From positions 1 to 9,015 of the forward strand of contig JAMONW010000107.1 of NCBI GenBank assembly GCA_027066355.1: a DNA stretch of 9,015 nt. Reading direction: 5' to 3'. The notes under the pieces were generated by a model. That model searched no databases. It was not told the origin of the DNA and worked only from the letters and a program-made list of their open reading frames with translations. The number at the start of each line of letters is the position of its first letter. Position 1 is the stretch's first letter. The position numbers were made by a program, and so were the translations under genes. This document shows positions 4,816 to 9,015 of this stretch, one piece after another. This DNA comes from Campylobacteraceae bacterium (GTDB lineage: Bacteria; Campylobacterota; Campylobacteria; Campylobacterales; Sulfurovaceae).

Positions 4816-6291
4816 CTACTTAGCATACTCAACTACTCTTGTTTGTCTTATGGCATTTACTTTAATAGTGCCTGGATATTGTAGTTTTTTCTCAATATCT
4901 TTTGCAATATTATGTGTTAAAAGAGTTGCCTCATCATCACTAACTTCTGAGGCATCAATAAACACCCTAATTTCACGACCTGCATTAATTGCATATGCTT
5001 GCATTACACCATTATAACTTAGTGCAATATTCTCTAACTCTTTTACTCTTTTTGTAAAGCTCTCAAGCACTTCTCTTCTTGCACCTGGTCTTGCAGCACT
5101 TAAAACATCTGCTGCACAAACAGCAGCACTTTCAATACTATCTGGTTCACTATGTTCATGATGAGCATATATAGCATTAATAACTGTTGGATGTTCATTA
5201 TATTTTCTACAAATCTCTGCACCTAAATCTACATGGTTTCCATCAAAGTCTTGAGTTAATGCTTTACCTATATCGTGTAGCAAACCAGCTCTTAAAGCTA
5301 ATTTTTCATCACCACCCATCTCTGCAGCTAAAGATTTTGATAATCTTGCAACTTCAAGAGAGTGAAGTAATACATTTTGTCCATAACTTGCACGATACTT
5401 CAACCTACCAAGAAGCTTCATAAGTTCCTCGTGCATTGGATATAATCCTAAGTCAATTACAACTTTTTCACCCTCTTCATAAATCTTTTGTTCAAACTCT
5501 TTTTGCACTTTTTCATGCATCTCTTCAATTTTTCCAGGATGAATTCTGCCATCTTCAACTAAGCGTTTTATAACTTCAGTTGCAATAGCTCTTCTGTAAA
5601 GGTTAAAATTGCTAACCAAAATTACACCAGGTGTTTCATCTATAATAATATCTACACCCAAAAGTTGTTCTAGCGACTTAATATTTCGCCCCTCTTTACC
5701 AATAATACGCCCTTTGTGTTCATCACTTGGCAGAGTAATTGTATTAATCAATCTCTCACCTGCAAACTCACCTGCATATCTAGCAACAGATTGAGCCAAC
5801 ATATAGTTTGCTAATTTTTCTGTTTCATCTCTTGCTTGTTTTATACGTTTTCTTGAAATTTTTGCAAGATCTGCTTCAAGCTCTGCTTTATGGCACTTTA
5901 ATAGCTCCTCTTTTGCTTCATCTTTTGTCATAGACGCAACTTTTGATAGTTTTGAAGTTAGCTCACTTAATCTCTCTTTATTGCTTTTTATTAGGCTATT
6001 TAATCTCTCTTCTTTTTCATTTAAAACTCTAAGTTGTCTTTCTATATTTTGCTCTTTATCTTTTGTAAGAATTTGTAGTTGCTTTGCCTCTAACTCTGCT
6101 TCTTTTAGCTTATCTTTACTCTCTTGAAGTATCTTTTGAGCTTCGTTTTTAATAATATTTGCTTTTGCTTTTGCCTCTAATTCATACTCTTTAAATTTAC
6201 CTTTTACATAATATGCGTGAAGAAACCAACCTGCAAATACACCAAGGTTAAAGAGTAAGAAAGGTATTACCATATCTAATAGTGCTACCAA
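4816..6291 (-). CDS. rny: Ribonuclease Y
   Basis: A 491-residue membrane-anchored endoribonuclease that starts mRNA decay. Domains in order: one N-terminal membrane helix (about 8-28), a long charged coiled coil rich in Lys and Glu (about 35-165), a KH RNA-binding domain with GRIIGKEGRNI at 194-204, and an HD metal-dependent hydrolase domain with His310, the His339-Asp340 pair in LLHDIGKA, His377-His378 and Asp395. Length is slightly under the usual 510-520 residues. The start is a TTG at 6291-6289, supported by AAAAGGA (6299-6305) with a 7-base gap. The in-frame ATG at 6273 has no ribosome site nearby and would shorten the N-terminus before the helix by six residues. It lies 25 bases after the cyclo-ligase stop, so they probably share a transcript. 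No U-tract terminator follows; the GC-rich repeats come next. Confidence 0.96.
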   Translation of the reverse strand: MVALLDMVIPFLLFNLGVFAGWFLHAYYVKGKFKEYELEAKAKANIIKNEAQKILQESKDKLKEAELEAKQLQILTKDKEQNIERQLRVLNEKEERLNSLIKSNKERLSELTSKLSKVASMTKDEAKEELLKCHKAELEADLAKISRKRIKQARDETEKLANYMLAQSVARYAGEFAGERLINTITLPSDEHKGRIIGKEGRNIKSLEQLLGVDIIIDETPGVILVSNFNLYRRAIATEVIKRLVEDGRIHPGKIEEMHEKVQKEFEQKIYEEGEKVVIDLGLYPMHEELMKLLGRLKYRASYGQNVLLHSLEVARLSKSLAAEMGGDEKLALRAGLLHDIGKALTQDFDGNHVDLGAEICRKYNEHPTVINAIYAHHEHSEPDSIESAAVCAADVLSAARPGARREVLESFTKRVKELENIALSYNGVMQAYAINAGREIRVFIDASEVSDDEATLLTHNIAKDIEKKLQYPGTIKVNAIRQTRVVEYAK

Positions 6292-6316
6292 ATCTATATC
6301 CTTTTTAATTTATTAT

Positions 6317-6880
6317 TTAGTTAATATCTAAATTTATAATAGAGTTAGTAATTATTTCATTGGCACTAATATCGTAACTATTAGTAATTATATCTTTTGT
6401 ATAAAAAATATCTCTTTGTAAAAAGATAGTTTTTCTTATATTATTGCCAAATTTACTATAAAATCTATCATACATCCCTTTGCCAAAACCAACTCTTCTA
6501 TAACTTTTATCAATACCAAGCAAAGGAACAATTGCTAAATCTATTTTTTTTATATTTAGATATGAAATATTTGGCTCTTTTATTCCAAATTTTTTTTGTT
6601 TTAATGGCAATCTGTATTTTACCAAATTAAATGTGTTCTCTTTAATAAAAGGAACATACAAATTATACCCTTTTTGTCTTAATAGCTTTATTAGTAGGGT
6701 AATATTTGGTTCAGATTTTAATGGAATAAAGAGCATTATATCTTTAATCTTACTATTTTTAATCTCTTTATTTAATCTTTGTATAACATTTTTATCTTTT
6801 TTATAAAAATTTGGCATCTCTTTTCTTAATTTTTGCAAAGCTTTTTTTCTAAAGATTACTTTTTTTTCTGCTTTATCCAT
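6317..6880 (-). CDS. 5-formyltetrahydrofolate cyclo-ligase
   Basis: A 187-residue cytoplasmic enzyme that converts 5-formyltetrahydrofolate to 5,10-methenyltetrahydrofolate using ATP, returning a storage form of folate to one-carbon metabolism. The diagnostic C-terminal motif is clear: VPLLGIDKSYRRVGFGKGMYDRF at about 118-140, of which the GFGKG turn and YDR are the signature. The N-terminal Lys/Arg-rich segment and the strand IMLFIPLKSEPN (48-59) fit the ATP and substrate region of the family, and the length is typical. The ATG at 6880 follows AAGGT at 6887-6891. It is the first gene of the leftward unit with rny, driven from the symmetric promoter shared with ftsY. The sequence is unusually rich in Lys, Ile and Asn. 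Confidence 0.9.
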   Translation of the reverse strand: MDKAEKKVIFRKKALQKLRKEMPNFYKKDKNVIQRLNKEIKNSKIKDIMLFIPLKSEPNITLLIKLLRQKGYNLYVPFIKENTFNLVKYRLPLKQKKFGIKEPNISYLNIKKIDLAIVPLLGIDKSYRRVGFGKGMYDRFYSKFGNNIRKTIFLQRDIFYTKDIITNSYDISANEIITNSIINLDIN

Positions 6881-6893
6881 TTATAAACCTTAA

Positions 6894-6925
6894 TTTTGTT
6901 ATAATCATACACAATTATAACAAAA
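6894..6925. promoter_or_regulatory. Mirror-symmetric divergent promoter for ftsY and the cyclo-ligase/rny unit
   Basis: TTTTGTTATAAT at 6894-6905 is the exact reverse complement of ATTATAACAAAA at 6914-6925, with 8 bp between. Each arm contains TATAAT in the correct orientation for one of the two genes. Expected starts are near 6912 rightward (leader about 22 bases) and near 6907 leftward (leader about 27 bases). The two polymerase footprints would overlap, so the promoters are probably mutually exclusive. The arms could alternatively be an operator. Confidence 0.65.
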
Positions 6926-6933
6926 GGGTATAA

Positions 6934-7803
6934 ATGTTTGGTTTTATAAAAAAGGCATTTGGTGCTTCTAAAGATAGTGAAGTAAAGAAGATAAAAAGAG
7001 ATAAAATAGATAAAGATGAATTAGAAGATTTACTACTAGAAGCAGATGTAAATTATGAATTGATAGAAGATAAATTAGATCAATTGCCAAATTCAATAAC
7101 TAGAGTTCAACTATACAACTCACTAATTTCTGTTTTTGATTATAAAGCAAACTGGATATATCCAGATAGCAATAAGCCATTTATAGAGATGATTATTGGT
7201 GTAAATGGCGCGGGAAAGACCACAACTATCTCTAAATTGGCTTATAAATATAAGCAAGATGGGAAAAAAGTGATGCTAGGAGCTGGAGATACTTTTAGAG
7301 CTGCAGCAATTGAGCAACTAAGCCGTTGGGCGCAAAAACTAGATATTCCAATTGTTGCTACACGCCAAGGGCATGATCCATCTGCAGTTGTATTTGATAC
7401 AATAAAATCAGCAATTGCAAAAGATATAGATAATGTTATAATTGATACAGCAGGAAGACTTCATACCCAAGTAAATTTAAGCGAAGAGTTAAAAAAGATG
7501 GTGCGCGTAGCAGATAAAGCACTAAATGGCGCTCCACACAGAAAATTATTAATACTAGATGGAACACAAGGAAGTTCAACAATAAATCAGGCAAAAGCTT
7601 TTAATGAAATGATTGGTATAGATGGTATAATTATTACTAAACTTGATGGCACTGCAAAGGGTGGAGCAATTCTCTCTATTGCAAATGAGTTAAAAATGCC
7701 AATTTACTATATTGGAGTTGGTGAGAAGCCTGAAGATTTAATAAAATTTGATGTAAAAAGTTATATAAACTCAATTTTAGATGAAATATTTGGAGAGGAG
7801 TAA
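6934..7803 (+). CDS. ftsY: Signal recognition particle receptor FtsY
   Basis: A 289-residue SRP-family GTPase that docks ribosome-SRP complexes at the inner membrane so that membrane proteins are inserted co-translationally. A basic N-terminal segment (MFGFIKKAFG) can bind the membrane; the N domain helices follow to about residue 80. The G domain shows all motifs: GVNGAGKTTT (89-98), DTFRAAA (119-125), DTAGR (171-175), TKLDG (235-239) and GVGE (261-264). The long acidic A domain of E. coli FtsY is absent, as is usual in Campylobacterota. The ATG at 6934 has AAAGGG at 6923-6928, which overlaps the right arm of the promoter palindrome. It appears to be transcribed alone: the next gene is on the opposite strand, and a terminator-like hairpin lies between. 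Confidence 0.96.
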   Translation: MFGFIKKAFGASKDSEVKKIKRDKIDKDELEDLLLEADVNYELIEDKLDQLPNSITRVQLYNSLISVFDYKANWIYPDSNKPFIEMIIGVNGAGKTTTISKLAYKYKQDGKKVMLGAGDTFRAAAIEQLSRWAQKLDIPIVATRQGHDPSAVVFDTIKSAIAKDIDNVIIDTAGRLHTQVNLSEELKKMVRVADKALNGAPHRKLLILDGTQGSSTINQAKAFNEMIGIDGIIITKLDGTAKGGAILSIANELKMPIYYIGVGEKPEDLIKFDVKSYINSILDEIFGEE

Positions 7804-7865
7804 GAGTAGTTTTATACTTTATTTTTATTTTGATAAAGTGATATTAATTTCTTTTATTTAAAACT

Positions 7866-7904
7866 TTAGCACTAATAATTTTGTGCTTTTTGTTTTTGTG
7901 CTAA
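7866..7904. terminator. Candidate terminator between convergent ftsY and the receiver protein
   Basis: For ftsY, AGCAC (7868-7872) pairs with GTGCT (7883-7887) and is followed by a T-rich tract, as in an intrinsic terminator, though the 5-bp stem is weak. An alternative 7-bp stem, TTAGCAC (7866-7872) with GTGCTAA (7898-7904), could serve the opposite direction. A second AT-rich hairpin (ACTTTAT 7816-7822 with ATAAAGT 7833-7839) lies just after the ftsY stop. Confidence 0.45.
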
Positions 7905-7906
7905 TC

Positions 7907-9015
7907 TTATGCACTCAATCTTTTCATTATATCTTTTTTAAGTTCAGTTAATTTATTTGATAACTTATAGATTAAATTACTGTCTATCTCTTGTTTTTCC
8001 TCAATACTTAATTTAATATCATCAAGCAGTAATATAAAGTCTTGAGCATCTATTTTTTGAGCCAAATCTTTTAAGTCATCTATTAATAAAAATGCTTGTT
8101 CTTCTCTTTTTTCTTTAATATATCTATTAAGCATTTTATCACTATCGCCATATATTGCAATAAACTCTTTTAAACTCTCTGTATCTAAAGGCTCTTTCTC
8201 TTTTTTAATACTCTTTTTTTCTGGAGTTGTAACTTTTACTGGTTTACTATATACTGGCATATATCTTTCAATCAAAGATTTAAAATCATATTTATTAAAA
8301 GGCTTAGATAAATATGAATCAAAACCTAACTTAAATATTTTATCCATGCTACTATCATCTCTTGAGAATGAGGTATGAATAATAATTGGAGTAGAGTTAA
8401 ATTTGTTATTTTCTCTAATTTTTAAAACTGTTTCATAACCATCTAATTTTGGCATAACGCTATCTAAAATAACCATATCAAAACTCTCTTTTTCAAGCAT
8501 TTTTAAAGCATCAATACCATTTGTAACTGTTTTGGCTTTTATGCCATATTTTTTAAACATATACTCTAAAATATGTAAATTTGTTATATCATCATCTGCA
8601 ACTAATACTTTTCCATATCTTCTATTGCCATCTATCTCTTCTCTATCTTGTTTTTTAGGGCTACTGTTATTTATTTCATCTTTATAAAGTTCTAATACAT
8701 TTGAGTATAACTCATCTTCAAGTTTATCTAAATTTACTACTTTATCTACTATTTTTGTTGGGTATAGACTATTTTTACTATCTACCATAGCAACAATTTT
8801 TAAAGGAGAGTAAGTTTTTATTGCTCTTAGATAATCTGTTAGGATTGGTTCAAAAATTTTACTATATATAAATGTTATATCATATTCAATAAAATTAGGT
8901 AACTCTTTATTTAACTCACTTAATGGTTTAATATCTGCAATGATATTTAATTTATTTAAAGCTTTTGCAACCTCTTGTGCAGTATTACTTTCACTAACAA
9001 TTAAAGCTTTTTTAG
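7907..9015 (-). CDS. C-terminal part of a multi-receiver signalling protein (probably hybrid histidine kinase), runs off right edge
   Basis: The visible 368 residues have no stop up to the edge, and the frame reads as protein through all 75 codons upstream of the ATG at 8788, so that ATG is internal. Counting from that ATG (M1): residues -75 to about 37 form a receiver-like fold that starts KKALIVSES and lacks both the acidic pair and the phospho-accepting Asp (its strand reads DITFIYSK). Residues 59-178 are a complete receiver: Asp65-Asp67 pocket, phosphorylated Asp109 in VILDSVMPKLDG, Thr139 and Lys162 in SKPF. A Lys-rich linker (181-200) leads to a helical tail (203-293) resembling an Hpt bundle, but with no histidine at all. 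Tandem receivers after a kinase core are typical of hybrid kinases; the kinase itself would lie outside the window, so that part is inference. It is convergent with ftsY. Confidence 0.85.
   Translation of the reverse strand, partial: KKALIVSESNTAQEVAKALNKLNIIADIKPLSELNKELPNFIEYDITFIYSKIFEPILTDYLRAIKTYSPLKIVAMVDSKNSLYPTKIVDKVVNLDKLEDELYSNVLELYKDEINNSSPKKQDREEIDGNRRYGKVLVADDDITNLHILEYMFKKYGIKAKTVTNGIDALKMLEKESFDMVILDSVMPKLDGYETVLKIRENNKFNSTPIIIHTSFSRDDSSMDKIFKLGFDSYLSKPFNKYDFKSLIERYMPVYSKPVKVTTPEKKSIKKEKEPLDTESLKEFIAIYGDSDKMLNRYIKEKREEQAFLLIDDLKDLAQKIDAQDFILLLDDIKLSIEEKQEIDSNLIYKLSNKLTELKKDIMKRLSA

Noticed and set aside
4816..4850. Repeat hairpins as an intrinsic terminator of rny
   Set aside because: None of the GC-rich stems is followed by a U tract in the direction of rny transcription.
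5187..5794. Two plus-strand open frames (5187-5423 and 5609-5794)
   Set aside because: Both lie antisense within rny, whose KH and HD domains are complete; no ribosome site or recognisable protein.
8786..8788. ATG at 8788 as start of a stand-alone response regulator
   Set aside because: No ribosome site precedes it on the minus strand, and the upstream frame reads as a continuous receiver-like domain to the window edge.

Overview
The window is an AT-rich, densely packed bacterial chromosome segment that fits the Campylobacterota (Epsilonproteobacteria). The indicators are a cydAB bd-oxidase operon led by a DUF4492 small protein, a short FtsY without the long acidic N-terminus, RNase Y next to a 5-formyltetrahydrofolate cyclo-ligase, and T-rich promoters with a good -10 but no obvious -35. 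I cannot name the genus. No phage, plasmid, CRISPR, tRNA or rRNA gene is visible.

Layout. Positions 1-1885 (minus strand) hold a DUF4492 membrane protein, then cydA, then the start of cydB, which runs off the left edge. Positions 2029-3104 hold a divergent pair: a NifX-like small protein (minus) and a DUF134-type helix-turn-helix regulator (plus). The regulator's own C-terminus resembles a NifX-like domain. The shared upstream region contains a duplicated 9-bp box that overlaps both predicted promoters, so this looks like a self-contained regulatory module. Positions 3097-4520 (minus) hold an exported cyclophilin and cmoB, which overlap by 1 base. The regulator and cmoB overlap tail to tail by 8 bases. 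Positions 4548-4788 hold three head-to-tail copies of a GC-rich, hairpin-forming repeat, in sharp contrast to the surrounding DNA. Positions 4816-6880 (minus) hold 5-formyltetrahydrofolate cyclo-ligase and rny, which has a TTG start. Positions 6881-6933 form a 53-bp divergent spacer containing a perfect 12-bp inverted repeat, each arm of which carries a TATAAT -10 box; it serves ftsY (plus, 6934-7803) and the cyclo-ligase. From 7907 to the right edge (minus) lies the C-terminal part of a large signalling protein: a pseudo-receiver, a true receiver and a helical Hpt-like tail without a phospho-accepting histidine. Its reading frame stays open to the edge, so an ATG-only call at 8788 truncates it.

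The genes are mostly housekeeping: respiration at low oxygen, tRNA wobble modification, mRNA turnover, folate salvage and membrane protein targeting. The items most worth following up are the GC-rich repeat cluster, the NifX/DUF134 module with its operator pair and probable leaderless start, the mirror-symmetric promoter, and the truncated multi-receiver protein.
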